Positions 16,274-25,028 of a DNA stretch of 64,000 bases are shown in pieces. This DNA is from Lentzea xinjiangensis. Lineage in GTDB: Bacteria; Actinomycetota; Actinomycetes; Mycobacteriales; Pseudonocardiaceae. Position 1 is the stretch's first letter. The number at the start of each line of letters is the position of its first letter. The translations under genes were made by a program, and so were the position numbers. The notes below the pieces were generated by a model. It worked only from the letters and a program-made list of their open reading frames with translations. It did no database searches and had not been told where the DNA came from. The stretch spans positions 1-64,000 of the forward strand of contig NZ_FOFR01000010.1 in the NCBI RefSeq assembly GCF_900110955.1, in the 5' to 3' direction.

Positions 16274-17556
16274 GCGTGCTGGTGGCCGGTGCGGGACCGG
16301 CCGGGCTGATGGTGGCGGCCGAGCTCGCGCTGGCCGGCGTGGAGGTCACGATCGTCGACGCGGCCGCGCGCCGGTCGTCGCACCCCCGCGGGTTCACGCT
16401 GTCCGCGCGCAGCCTGGAGATCCTCGACCGGCGCGGGCTCGCCGAGCGGTTCCTCGCCGAGGGACCCGTTGTGCCGTACGGGATGTTCCTGCCGGGGGTG
16501 TTTCTCGATCTGTCCACTATGGACACCGATCACCCGTACACGCTCGGCATCGCGCAGAACCGGGTCGAGGAACTGCTGGAGGAGTGGCTCGCGGAACTCG
16601 GCGTGCGGGTCCGCTGGGGGTGCGAGGTCGTCGACTTCGCACAGGACCAGGACGGCGTCGACGTCCTCGTGGGGGACGAGCGGCGCCGCGTCTCGTACCT
16701 GGTCGGGTGCGATGGCAGCCGCAGCCACGTCCGCAAGCGCGCCGGGATCGCTTTTCCCGGTGTGGACGCGACTTCGTACGGGCTGGTCGCGGACGTCGAG
16801 GCCGACTACGACGCGCTCGCGACCGGTGAGGTGTTCGTGCTGCCGCGGCCGGGGTACGTGCGGATCGTGCTGGAAGAGCCGGAGCCGCGGCCCGGTCCCG
16901 TCACGATCGAGTACGTCCGGGAGCTGGTGAACTCCCGGTTCGGCCGGGAGGTGCCGCTGGGGAAACCGTTGTGGCTCAGCAGGTTCTCCGACGCCGCGCG
17001 GTAGGCGGAGCGGTACGTCCACGGCAGGGTGGTACTGGCGGGCGACGCCGCGCACGTCCACCCGCCGGCGGGGGCGGTCGGCGTCAACGTGGCGCTGGCG
17101 GACGCGATGAACCTCGGCTGGAAGCTGGCCGCGACCGTGCGCGGCCGGGCTCCCGAGGGCCTTCTGCAGACGTACCACGACGAACGGCATCCGGTGGGAG
17201 CACGCGTGTTGCGGACGACGCGCGCACAGTCGTTGCTGGGACGCGAAGAGCTCGCGCCGGTGCGGGACCTGCTCGCGGACCTGGCCGGCCAACAGCTCGC
17301 CGAGCTCGTCACCGGCGTCGACACCCGGTACGACCCGCGCATCCCCGGCGACCACCCGTTGCTCGGCAAGCTCGCGCCGAACCTCCCGGTGGTGGTCGAC
17401 GGCACGTCCACGACGGTCGCGGAGCTGCTGCGTCCCGGACGGCCGGTGCTCGTCCCGGACTTCGGCGGGATGCTCATCCGGCCGGACGGTCACGTCGCGT
17501 GGGTGGCGGACCCGGAGACCCTCACCGCCGCGCTGGAGACGTGGACCGGGCCATGA
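16270..17556 (+). pseudogene. FAD-dependent aromatic monooxygenase interrupted by an in-frame amber codon
   Basis: A class A flavin monooxygenase (phenol hydroxylase/tetracycline hydroxylase type). The N-terminal GxGxxG motif (VAGAGPAGLMVAAE, residues 5-18), PRGFTLSARSLEIL, VGCDGSRSHVRK and the FAD-binding GD motif LAGDAAHVHPPAG are all present. The frame is open from ATG 16270 to TGA 17556 except for TAG at 17002-17004 (codon 245 of 429). It falls inside a conserved stretch, WLSRFSDAAR-stop-AERYVHGRV; homologues typically have Gln or Leu there, so CAG to TAG is the simplest explanation. Without readthrough the product lacks the second half of the FAD site and is inactive. It is coupled to the PadR gene by ATGA. 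The 3' end overlaps the convergent DUF72 gene by 35 bases. Confidence 0.8.
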
Positions 17557-18235
17557 GGCTCAACGCGTTGCGCGGTGCGGCGCCGTGCATGGTGTTGTCG
17601 AAGTAGACGTAGGTGTCGCGGTCCCAGTCGTGGATCTTCCGCGCCCACTCGTCGATCTGCTCGTCGTCGTACGAGCTGATGTAGAGCTCGTCGTGGCCGT
17701 GCAGGCGGATGTAGGCGAAATCGGCCGTCACAGCCTCGATGCACGGGAACGTCGGCGCGTCCGACACGACATGAGCGACGTTGTGCGCGCGCAGCAGGTC
17801 GAAGTAGGCGTCGGTGCGGAACGACTCGTGGCGTGGCTCGAAGGCGTGTCTGCCCGGCGGGAGCATGGCGAGGAAGTCCCCGACCAGGGCCGCGTCGAAC
17901 CGCAGGCTCGGCGGTAGCTGCCAGATGACCGGCCCCTGCTTCGAGCCGAGCGCCAGCGTGTCGGTGAAGGTCTTGAGCACGTCCTCGACGTGGCGCAGGC
18001 GCTTGTTGTGGGTGACCAGCTTCGGCCCCTTGACGGCGAAGACGAAGCCTTCCGGCGTCTCGGCGGCCCACTTCCGGTAGTAGGCGGGCGGCTGGAGCCG
18101 GTAGAACGAGCTGTTGATCTCGATCGTGCCGACGTGCGAGGCGAGGTGGCTGAGCCAGAGCCGTTGCGGGACGCCCCGGTAGAAACCGTCGCGCCACTCG
18201 GGGTAGCGCCAGCCCGACGTGCCGATTCTGATCAC
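17522..18235 (-). CDS. DUF72 (YecE-like) TIM-barrel protein, second copy
   Basis: A 237-residue DUF72 protein, clearly homologous to the one at 12408-13217: IRIGTSGWRYPEWRDGFY, IEINSSFYRLQ, FVFAVKGPKLVTHNKRL, VIWQLPPSLRFDA, AYIRLHGHDELYISSYDD. It lacks the Asp/His-rich insertion of its paralogue. The GTG at 18235 was chosen because GGGGC precedes it and the conserved N-terminal strand starts there. Function is unknown. It ends inside the 3' end of the broken monooxygenase gene. Confidence 0.88.
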   Translation of the reverse strand: MIRIGTSGWRYPEWRDGFYRGVPQRLWLSHLASHVGTIEINSSFYRLQPPAYYRKWAAETPEGFVFAVKGPKLVTHNKRLRHVEDVLKTFTDTLALGSKQGPVIWQLPPSLRFDAALVGDFLAMLPPGRHAFEPRHESFRTDAYFDLLRAHNVAHVVSDAPTFPCIEAVTADFAYIRLHGHDELYISSYDDEQIDEWARKIHDWDRDTYVYFDNTMHGAAPRNALSLMARSTSPARR

Positions 18236-18307
18236 GCCCCGGGGGTAGCCACGAGGGGCTGTAGCTACTCCGTAGCACATTTAGGTGGATTGAGCTACCT
18301 TGGTGGT

Positions 18308-18595
18308 ATGCAGCGGCTCAAAGCCATCGGACAGCGCGAGCTCCGCAACGACAACGCGGAGATCATGCGGCGCGTCGAGGCCGGTGAGAGCTTCGTCGTG
18401 ACCCGCAACAACAAGCCGGTCGCGCAGCTCTCCCCGTACCGCGCCGAGGCCGTCACCAAGCCGTCGCTCGGTGACGTGCAGGTGCTGTTCGGCACCCTGC
18501 CGTCGGTCGACGCGGACAGGTGGGACGCCGACCGGGCCGCGGCCGACGAGGTCTTCGGCGCGGACGACCCGGTGGAAGACCCGTGGCGGAGCTGA
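18308..18595 (+). CDS. vapB: VapB-type antitoxin (Phd/YefM family)
   Basis: A 95-residue antitoxin. Residues 1-45 (AIGQRELRNDNAEIMRRVEAGE, then VVTRNNKPVAQLSPY) are the Phd/YefM DNA-binding fold that also autoregulates the operon. The acidic C-terminus, ending GADDPVEDPWRS, should wrap and inhibit the toxin. The toxin gene starts inside this gene, 13 bases before its end, a normal translationally coupled toxin-antitoxin layout. Confidence 0.88.
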   Translation: MQRLKAIGQRELRNDNAEIMRRVEAGESFVVTRNNKPVAQLSPYRAEAVTKPSLGDVQVLFGTLPSVDADRWDADRAAADEVFGADDPVEDPWRS

Positions 18596-18990
18596 GCTGC
18601 CTGCTCGACACCTGCGTCCTGATCAGGCTCGAACGGGCGAACCTCGGCGAGTACGTCAACGCCAGGCCGTTCCTGAGCGCTGTCACGATCGCGGAGCTCG
18701 CGTTCGGGCTCGACACGGAGGACCCCGTCGAGCGCTTCGCCCGCTCGGAGCGCATGTACGCGGCGCTGCAGACGTTCGAGGTGCTGCCGTTCGGCGTGGA
18801 GGAGGCGAAGGTCTACGGGCAGATGGCCTCGCTGGTGCGGCGAGCGGGCCGGTCACCCCGCCCGCGCCGGATGGACCTGCAGATCGCGGCCACGGCGGCG
18901 GTCGCGCACATCCCGGTGCTGACGATGAACGTCAAGGACTTCAGGGACGTCGAACGGCTCGTGGAGGTCGTGCCGATCCGTCAGGCCTGA
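18583..18990 (+). CDS. vapC: VapC-type PIN-domain toxin
   Basis: A 135-residue PIN-domain ribonuclease. The acidic catalytic residues are visible: D9 (CLLDTCVL), E38 (VTIAELAFG), D98 (RRMDLQIAATA) and D119 (NVKDFRDV). Such toxins cut specific RNAs, usually tRNA or rRNA, and slow growth when the antitoxin is degraded. The GTG at 18583 was chosen because it begins just before the first beta-strand. The end overlaps the convergent CPBP gene by 10 bases. All key residues are present, so it appears functional. Confidence 0.9.
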   Translation: MAELSCLLDTCVLIRLERANLGEYVNARPFLSAVTIAELAFGLDTEDPVERFARSERMYAALQTFEVLPFGVEEAKVYGQMASLVRRAGRSPRPRRMDLQIAATAAVAHIPVLTMNVKDFRDVERLVEVVPIRQA

Positions 18991-19628
18991 ACGGCGCCGT
19001 GGAAGAAGAACTGCCCGAGCCCGACGGTGAACACGAGCACCCCGTACAGCGCGTGCTCGACCGACGCGGCCAGCAACGACCGCGTGCGGCGGTACCGGGT
19101 GGCGAAGATCCAGCCGCCCGCCGCGGACAGCACCACCGACACCCAGCTGCCGAAGACGATGTGCACGAACCCGAACGCCGCCGCGCTCGCCGCCACCGTC
19201 CAGCCGCCGAACGCCTGGCCGTAGCGCTCGAACAGGAACGCGCGGAACACCAGTTCCTGCGGGTAGACGCTGAGCAGCGGGTAGAACACCATGATCGCGA
19301 GCCACAGCAGCGGTTGTTCCTTCGGCAGCACGAACAGCCGGTCGGGGAGCAGGACCACCACCGCGATGACGGCCGCCACGGCGGTGACGGCCCACAGGGC
19401 CAGGATCGGCCGCATCCGGACGCCCTCCGGCCGCCAGAGCGAGCGGCGGTCGAACGTGGTGGAGCGCAGGAGGTACACCACGCTCGCGCCGCCCAGCACC
19501 AGCAGCACCGGGATCGGGTTCGTGCCGCGGGCCAGGAGGTTGTAGACCAGGGCGAGGCCGAAGAAGACGACGACGTACTCGGCCGTCAGGCGGGCCTTGC
19601 GCTTCGTGGTGATCGCGACGGGTGGCAC
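18981..19628 (-). CDS. CPBP-family intramembrane protein
   Basis: A 215-residue multi-pass membrane protein. Six or more hydrophobic segments are visible. The CPBP (CAAX protease and bacteriocin-processing) motifs are present in variant form: PQELVFRAFLFERYG in place of the usual EExxxR, then FGFVHIVFGSW, and a final His in EHALYGVL. Members are Rce1-like intramembrane proteases or scaffold proteins of unknown substrate. The first Glu of the EE pair is Gln here, which occurs in a subset of the family; whether this copy is active is unclear. Confidence 0.8.
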   Translation of the reverse strand: MPPVAITTKRKARLTAEYVVVFFGLALVYNLLARGTNPIPVLLVLGGASVVYLLRSTTFDRRSLWRPEGVRMRPILALWAVTAVAAVIAVVVLLPDRLFVLPKEQPLLWLAIMVFYPLLSVYPQELVFRAFLFERYGQAFGGWTVAASAAAFGFVHIVFGSWVSVVLSAAGGWIFATRYRRTRSLLAASVEHALYGVLVFTVGLGQFFFHGAVQA

Positions 19629-19850
19629 GGCGGCGAGGGTAGGCGGCGAAGGTGAACCGAAACCGCCTTCCAGATCACCATCAGCCCTCCTGGCTGCCGC
19701 TCATGATCTTCCGAGGGCGCTGCTGCGGTTTCTTCCGCACGGCAGACGTCCCGCTCGCGGTGGCGCGGCGTGAGGGCGTCACGGCCGAGATGACCCGATC
19801 GAGACAGCGCGACTGCTAATGATTCGGGCTCGGATGCCGATACGGGACAC

Positions 19851-20168
19851 ATGACTGTCACGGACATCGCGACGTGGGGCACGGCTGACCACGTGCGGGC
19901 CGCACTCGAACGTCAGCTCGAAGGCGCGCTGGTAGAGGTCCCGAAAGACGACGAAGCACCCCGCTGGGCGTTCAGCGAGGCGTTGCGCCGGTCGTTGATG
20001 CTGCGCCAGAAGCACCCGTTCGACGTCGTCGCGCTCGGCCTGCCGGACCTGCTGCGCTACCGCGACCTGGTGGCCGGCTCCGAGGTGACGCTGCGGGCCA
20101 CGAACATCGAGGCCTACTTCATCCGCCAGGACGGCTCGGCGGAGCAGTACCGGCCGGAAGCGGAGTGA
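19851..20168 (+). CDS. Hypothetical protein
   Basis: A 105-residue acidic soluble protein (MTVTDIATWGTADHVRAALE at the start). The codon bias matches neighbouring genes and a strong terminator follows immediately, both supporting a real gene. The central stretch RSLMLRQKHPFDVVALGLPDLL has no family I recognise. The ~220 bases upstream are non-coding and presumably hold the promoter. Confidence 0.7.
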   Translation: MTVTDIATWGTADHVRAALERQLEGALVEVPKDDEAPRWAFSEALRRSLMLRQKHPFDVVALGLPDLLRYRDLVAGSEVTLRATNIEAYFIRQDGSAEQYRPEAE

Positions 20169-20169
20169 A

Positions 20170-20197
20170 GCCCCGGCTCCGCCGAGGGAGCCGGGGC
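20170..20197 (+). terminator. Bidirectional hairpin terminator
   Basis: A perfect 11-bp GC-rich stem (gccccggctcc at 20170-20180 with ggagccggggc at 20187-20197) around a 6-base loop, directly after the stop at 20168. The convergent fadB gene ends at 20214, so the hairpin can serve both genes. A T-run is short, as is usual in actinomycetes. Confidence 0.85.
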
Positions 20198-20213
20198 TTC
20201 GTGACACCAGCGA

Positions 20214-22322
20214 TCAGGCGGGCACGGACGCCACGCCGGGCGCGAGGAACCGCTTGCCGGTCACCTTCTCCGAGATGCCGGTGCGGTCCAGGTACGGCGT
20301 GATGCCGCCCAGCCAGAACGGCCACCCGGCGCCCAGGAGCATGCACAGGTCGATGTCCTGCGCCTCCGCGACCACGCCCTCGTCGAGCATGATCCGGATC
20401 TCCTCGGCCAACGCCTCCAGCGCGCGCGTCTTGACCTCTTCACCGGTCAGGGGCGAGGAGCCGAACTCCCACAGCGCCTGGACCTCGGGGTCGACGGTCT
20501 GGTTGCCGGACGCGTCCCACTGCCAGACCGCGCCCTTGCCGGCGGCCACGAACTTCTTCATGTTCTCCGACACCGAGAAGCGGTCCGGGAACGCGCCGTG
20601 CATCGTCTCCGACACGTGCAGCGCGACGGCGGAGCCGACCAGCTGCAGCAGGATCATCGGCGACATCGGCAGGCCCAGCGGCTCGGTGGCCTTGTCGGCG
20701 ACCTCGAACGGCGTGCCCTCGTCGACCGACTTGATGACCTCGCCCATGAAGCGGGTCAGCAGGCGGTTCACGACGAACGCGGGCGCGTCCTTCACCAGCA
20801 CCGAGGACTTCTTGAGCTGCTTGCCGATCGCGAACGCCGTCGCCAGCGTGGCGTCGTCGGTCTGCTCGGCGCGCACGATCTCCAGCAGCGGCATGACCGC
20901 GACCGGGTTGAAGAAGTGGAAGCCCACGACCCGTTCGGGGTGCTTGAGCTTCGACGCCATGTCCGTGATGGACAGCGACGACGTGTTCGTGGCGAGGATC
21001 GCCTCGGCGGAGACGTGCTCCTCGACCTCGGCGAACACCTGCTGCTTCACGCCCAGGTCCTCGAACACGGCCTCGATGACGAAGTCGGCGTCGGCGAAGG
21101 CGGCCTTGTCCAGGGAACCGGACACGAGCGCCTTGAGGCGGTTGGCCTCGTCCGGCGAGATCCGGCCCTTGCCCGCGAGCTTGTCGACCTCGGCGTGCAC
21201 GTAGCCGACGCCCTTGTCCACGCGCGCCTGGTCGATGTCGGTCAGCACGACCGGCACGTGCAGGCGGCGGAGGAACAGCAACGCCATCTGCGAGGCCATC
21301 AGGCCGGCGCCGACGACACCCACCTTGGTGACCTTGCGCGCCAGCGACTTGTCCGGCGCGCCGGCCGGGCGCTTCGCGCGCTTCTGCACCAGGTTGAACG
21401 AGTACAGGCCCGCGCGCAGCTCGTCGCTCATCACGAGGTCCGCGAGGCCCTCGGTCTCGGCGGCGTAGCCCTTCTCGAGGTCGTTCTCGCGCGCCAGCTC
21501 CAGCAGCTCCAGCGCCTTCGCCGCGCCGGGCGCCGCGCCCTTGGTCTTGCCGTGCACGATCGCCTTGGCGCGCGCGACGGCGGCGTCCCACGCCTCGCCG
21601 CGGTCGATCTCCTTGCGCGGCACCGCGATCTCACCGCGCACCACACCGGAGAGCCACAGCAGCGACTGCTCCAGGTAGTCGGCGGAGTCGAACAGCACGT
21701 CCGCGATGCCCAGCGCCAGAGCTTCCTTCGGCTTGAGCATCTTGTTCTGGTTCAACGCGTTCTCGAAGATCACCGTCACGGCGTCGTTGGCGCCGATCAG
21801 GTTCGGCAGGAGCTGCGTGCCGCCCCAGCCGGGGAACAGGCCCAGGAACACCTCGGGCAGCGCGATCGCGGCCGCGTTCGACGCGAGCGTGCGGTAGTGG
21901 CACGACAGCGCGAGCTCGAGGCCGCCGCCCATGACCGCGCCGTTGACGAAGGCGAAGGTCGGGATGTCCGAGTCGGTGAACTTCTTGAAGACGTCGTGGC
22001 CCAGCTTGCCGATCGCCACGCCCTGCGCGCGGTCGGAAGCCTTCTCCACGGCGGTCAGGTCCGCGCCGACGGCGAAGATGAACGGCTTGCCGGTCACCGC
22101 GATGGCGGCGGGCTTCGCCGCGTAGGCCTCGTCGAACGCCGCGCCGAGCGAGACGAGCGACTGCGGGCCGAACGTCGACGGGCGGGTGTGGTCCAGGCCG
22201 TTGTCGATCGTGATGAACGCGACCGGCTTGTCGAGGCCGGGGACGTCGATCAGACGCGTCTTGGCGTGGGTGACGACCTCGTCGGGGAAGATCGCCTTTG
22301 CTTCCTCAGCGGTGATGGTCAC
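20214..22322 (-). CDS. fadB: FadB-like multifunctional enoyl-CoA hydratase/3-hydroxyacyl-CoA dehydrogenase
   Basis: A 702-residue bifunctional beta-oxidation enzyme. The N-terminal crotonase domain (~1-190) shows KPFIFAVGADL, NGAVMGGGLELAL and LPEVFLGLFPGWGGTQLLP. The C-terminal part has the NAD-binding motif VGVVGAGLMASQMALLFL (~330), the ERVVGFHFFNPV motif with the catalytic His, and a second dehydrogenase C-domain. It converts trans-2-enoyl-CoA to 3-ketoacyl-CoA. The GTG at 22322 overlaps the stop of fadA (GTGA), so the two subunits of the trifunctional complex are co-translated. Confidence 0.93.
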   Translation of the reverse strand: MTITAEEAKAIFPDEVVTHAKTRLIDVPGLDKPVAFITIDNGLDHTRPSTFGPQSLVSLGAAFDEAYAAKPAAIAVTGKPFIFAVGADLTAVEKASDRAQGVAIGKLGHDVFKKFTDSDIPTFAFVNGAVMGGGLELALSCHYRTLASNAAAIALPEVFLGLFPGWGGTQLLPNLIGANDAVTVIFENALNQNKMLKPKEALALGIADVLFDSADYLEQSLLWLSGVVRGEIAVPRKEIDRGEAWDAAVARAKAIVHGKTKGAAPGAAKALELLELARENDLEKGYAAETEGLADLVMSDELRAGLYSFNLVQKRAKRPAGAPDKSLARKVTKVGVVGAGLMASQMALLFLRRLHVPVVLTDIDQARVDKGVGYVHAEVDKLAGKGRISPDEANRLKALVSGSLDKAAFADADFVIEAVFEDLGVKQQVFAEVEEHVSAEAILATNTSSLSITDMASKLKHPERVVGFHFFNPVAVMPLLEIVRAEQTDDATLATAFAIGKQLKKSSVLVKDAPAFVVNRLLTRFMGEVIKSVDEGTPFEVADKATEPLGLPMSPMILLQLVGSAVALHVSETMHGAFPDRFSVSENMKKFVAAGKGAVWQWDASGNQTVDPEVQALWEFGSSPLTGEEVKTRALEALAEEIRIMLDEGVVAEAQDIDLCMLLGAGWPFWLGGITPYLDRTGISEKVTGKRFLAPGVASVPA

Positions 22323-23551
22323 TTCTCGCCACTCCCCTGCTTCGAAGACCACAGTGGGTTCTCCCAGATAACGGTCCCGCCCATGCCGATGCCGATGCAC
22401 ATGGTGGTGAGGCCGTAACGGACGTCCGGACGCTCGGCGAACTGACGCGAGAGCTGCGTCATCAGCCGCACGCCGCTCGAGGCCAGCGGGTGACCGGTCG
22501 CGATGGCGCCGCCCCACTGGTTCACGCGCGGGTCGTCGTCGGCGATCTTGAAGTGGTCGAGGAACGCCAGCACCTGCACGGCGAACGCCTCGTTGATCTC
22601 GAACAGGCCGATGTCCTCGATGGACAGGCCCGCGCGGGACAGCGCGCGCTCGGTGGCGGGCACCGGGCCGACGCCCATGACCGACGGGTCGACGCCCTGG
22701 AACGCGTAGCCCACCAGGCGCATGCCGATCGGCAGGCCCAGCTCGCGGGCGGTCTCCTCCTCGGCCAGGATCGCGCCGGTCGCGCCGTCGTTCAGACCGG
22801 CCGCGTTGCCCGCGGTGACCCGGCCGTGCGGGCGGAACGGCGTCTTGAGCTTGGCGAGGTCCTCGACCGTGGTGCCGGGACGCGGCGGCTCGTCGGCCGT
22901 CGCGAGACCCCAGCCGTGCTCGGCGGACCGGGTCGCGACCGGCACCAGCTCGGGCCCGATCTTGCCCGCGGCCAGCGCGGCCGCGTACTTGGCCTGCGAG
23001 GCCGCGGCGTACGCGTCCGCGCGCTCCTTGGTGATCTCCGGGAACCTGTCGTGCAGGTTCTCCGCGGTCTGGCCCATGACCAGCGCGCTCGGGTCGACGA
23101 TCTTGTCCGACAGGAAGCGCGGGTTCGGGTCGACGCCCTCGCCCATCGGGTGGCGGCCCATGTGCTCGACACCGCCCGCGATCACGACGTCGTACGCGCC
23201 GAACGCGATGCCGCTCGCCGCCGTGGTGACGGCGGTCATCGCGCCCGCGCACATGCGGTCGATCGCGTAGCCGGGCACCGACTTCGGCAGGCCCGCGAGC
23301 AGCGCCGCGGTCCGGCCGATCGTCAGGCCCTGGTCACCGGTCTGCGTGGTCGCGGCGATGGCGACCTCGTCAACGCGCTCCGGCGGCAGCTCGGGATGCC
23401 TGCGCAGCAGCTCACGGATGACCTTCACGACGAGGTCGTCGGCACGGGTCTCGGCGAAAATCCCCTTGGGGCCGGCCTTGCCGAACGGCGTGCGGACGCC
23501 GTCGACGAAGACCACGTTCCGAACGCGTGCCGGCGCTGCTGGTGCGGCCAC
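22319..23551 (-). CDS. fadA: Acetyl-CoA C-acyltransferase (3-ketoacyl-CoA thiolase)
   Basis: A 410-residue thiolase that cleaves 3-ketoacyl-CoA to acetyl-CoA plus a shortened acyl-CoA. The nucleophilic Cys is C101 in DRMCAGAMTA, the His is in GHPLASSGVR, and the second Cys is in TTMCIGIGMGG. The GTG at 23551 was chosen: GGAGGAG lies 5 bases upstream, whereas the in-frame start at 23587 has no such site. It is the first gene of the fadA-fadB operon. Two palindromes upstream (23612-23657) may bind a TetR-type fatty-acid regulator. Confidence 0.93.
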   Translation of the reverse strand: MAAPAAPARVRNVVFVDGVRTPFGKAGPKGIFAETRADDLVVKVIRELLRRHPELPPERVDEVAIAATTQTGDQGLTIGRTAALLAGLPKSVPGYAIDRMCAGAMTAVTTAASGIAFGAYDVVIAGGVEHMGRHPMGEGVDPNPRFLSDKIVDPSALVMGQTAENLHDRFPEITKERADAYAAASQAKYAAALAAGKIGPELVPVATRSAEHGWGLATADEPPRPGTTVEDLAKLKTPFRPHGRVTAGNAAGLNDGATGAILAEEETARELGLPIGMRLVGYAFQGVDPSVMGVGPVPATERALSRAGLSIEDIGLFEINEAFAVQVLAFLDHFKIADDDPRVNQWGGAIATGHPLASSGVRLMTQLSRQFAERPDVRYGLTTMCIGIGMGGTVIWENPLWSSKQGSGEK

Positions 23552-23611
23552 GGCGTCTCCTCCACTTGTGGTGACAACTCTGTCCACTCCGGCAGGGGAG
23601 CGCGACGTCCC

Positions 23612-23657
23612 TACCGGTCGGTAATGCCAACTCTAGCCCTAGTTACTGGCCGGTAAC
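23612..23657 (-). promoter_or_regulatory. Two palindromic operator-like sites upstream of fadA
   Basis: taccggtcggta (23612-23623, 5-bp arms taccg/cggta) and gttactggccggtaac (23642-23657, near-perfect) share a common pattern, TTAC-x-GG-CC-x-GTAA. They lie 61-106 bases upstream of the fadA start; the second overlaps the stop of the ABA4-like gene. Such sites are typical of TetR-family regulators of fatty-acid genes. The binding protein is not identified here. Confidence 0.5.
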
Positions 23658-24092
23658 CACAGTGGCACCCCTGTTGGTTGTGTCACACAGCTTGCGGATC
23701 ACGAGGAACAGCGGCAACGCGACGGGTGCCAGCAGGATGGTGATCACCAGAACGGGTGCCACCACCAGCGGGTGGATGTCCAGCCGGCGCCCCTCCAGGT
23801 AGATCCAGCGGCCGACGAACAGGTCCCACGCGAGCATGTGCGCCCACACCAGCGCCGTGCCGGAGTCCGTGGCCAGGTACTCCGCCAGCGGGCCGAGCTC
23901 GGGCCTGGTCACCAGCGGCAGCACCTCGAACAGCTCCGGGACCAGCAGCACGACGTAGATCAAGGCAGGCGGCAGGACGATCAGATAGGACTCGGCGATC
24001 CTCCTCGTCCACGACCACTTCGGCGCGAAGATCATGAGCGCCCAGAACGGCGCGGCGACCAGGAACGTCAGGTCGAACAGGGTGGCGGTCAT
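23643..24092 (-). CDS. ABA4-like membrane protein
   Basis: A 149-residue protein with four hydrophobic segments. It resembles the ABA4-like family (DUF4281), named for a plant protein needed for neoxanthin formation; bacterial members are of unknown function. Recognisable pieces are the N-terminal LFDLTFLVAAPFWALMIFAP and the central ALVWAHMLAWDLFVGRWIYL, containing the conserved His and Asp/Arg pattern. Its start (ATG 24092) overlaps the stop of the larger membrane gene upstream, so the pair is co-translated. Confidence 0.75.
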   Translation of the reverse strand: MTATLFDLTFLVAAPFWALMIFAPKWSWTRRIAESYLIVLPPALIYVVLLVPELFEVLPLVTRPELGPLAEYLATDSGTALVWAHMLAWDLFVGRWIYLEGRRLDIHPLVVAPVLVITILLAPVALPLFLVIRKLCDTTNRGATVVTGQ

Positions 24093-24970
24093 GCGGGAAC
24101 GAGCTCCTTCTTCGGTTCACGCGCCCACACCAGGCCCAGTGCGGTCGCGACGACGATCCCGGTCAGCGCGAGCAACGTCGTGCTGTCCGGCTGGACGAGG
24201 GACTGGCCGCGCAACGCCTGCCAGGTCACGAGCAGGAAGATCCCCAGGAACGACCCGCTGAGCACCCAGGCGAGCCTGGTGTTCGCGCGCCGGCCGAGCA
24301 GTGCGATCAGCACTGGCAGCACCTGCAGCGCGTGCATGCCCACGAAGTGCCCGACCCGCAGGTCGCCGTGCTCGGTGCTCCACCCGGTGAGCGCCATGTA
24401 GGCGCCGCCGTCGGCCGCGCCGACGGTGTGCGAACCGAGGGTGTCGCCGTCGAGCGCCTGGCCGGGCTTCGGCCGCGTCATCAGGAATCCGACGCCGAGA
24501 CCCAGGAACGAGATGACGAGCCCGAGCCGGATCGACCACGTCAGCGCGTCGTTCTCGATCTTCGTGCGCCACAGCAGGACCGCGACGATCGCGTGGGTCA
24601 CCCACAGCACGACGATCGTCGAGCCCATGATCGAGAACAGCGCCGTGTCGAGCGGCGTCTCGAAGTTGAAGTGGCTGCGCTTGCCGCGCAGAACCTGACC
24701 GACGATCACGACCATCTCCAGCGCGCCGGCCGCCGTGAGGACGGTGCCTGCCCACCAGCCGAGCCGCTGGAACCTCTTCAGGTACGTGAGCAGCCACGCC
24801 AGCGTGAACGCGTAGACCGCGAGCGACACGGCGAACTTGAACGGCTTGAGCCAGATCGGCGAGTTGACCACCGTCCGGTCGTCGACCAGCAACCCGATGA
24901 GCGCGACCGGGATCAGCACGACCATCGACCAGCCGAAGACGACTAACGGCCGGTGCCACGTGCGAAGCAT
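24089..24970 (-). CDS. Multi-pass membrane protein, partner of the ABA4-like protein
   Basis: A 293-residue integral membrane protein with about seven or eight hydrophobic helices, beginning RPLVVFGWSMVVLIPVALIG. Conserved-looking features include SPIWLKPFKFAVSLAVYAF, KRSHFNFETPLDTALFSIMG and a His-containing VGHFVGMHALQVLPVLIAL; a heme- or pigment-type ligand role for the His residues is possible but unproven. It is translated ahead of the ABA4-like gene (4-base overlap) and divergently from a MerR regulator whose repeat-rich promoter lies between them. Confidence 0.75.
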   Translation of the reverse strand: MLRTWHRPLVVFGWSMVVLIPVALIGLLVDDRTVVNSPIWLKPFKFAVSLAVYAFTLAWLLTYLKRFQRLGWWAGTVLTAAGALEMVVIVGQVLRGKRSHFNFETPLDTALFSIMGSTIVVLWVTHAIVAVLLWRTKIENDALTWSIRLGLVISFLGLGVGFLMTRPKPGQALDGDTLGSHTVGAADGGAYMALTGWSTEHGDLRVGHFVGMHALQVLPVLIALLGRRANTRLAWVLSGSFLGIFLLVTWQALRGQSLVQPDSTTLLALTGIVVATALGLVWAREPKKELVPA

Positions 24971-24986
24971 CTCTGAACCCCTAAAT

Positions 24987-25026
24987 GGATAGCGGTACTC
25001 TCTACTATCCGGAAGTTACACTATCC
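24987..25026. promoter_or_regulatory. Repeat-rich divergent promoter of the MerR gene
   Basis: The 6-mer ctatcc occurs inverted at 24987-24992 (ggatag) and directly at 25005-25010 and 25021-25026, the last ending 2 bases before the MerR ATG. The 58 bases between the two divergent starts are AT-rich by local standards and hold both promoters. No ribosome binding site precedes the ATG at 25029, so the MerR mRNA may be leaderless. The repeats are good candidates for MerR binding. Confidence 0.55.
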
Positions 25027-25028
25027 GT

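Noticed and set aside
655..17556. Genome-wide recoding of TAG as a sense codon
   Set aside because: Many normal genes here end in TAG (for example at 13969, 33171, 33887, 43665, 47983, 55635), so TAG is a working stop; two separate nonsense mutations are simpler.
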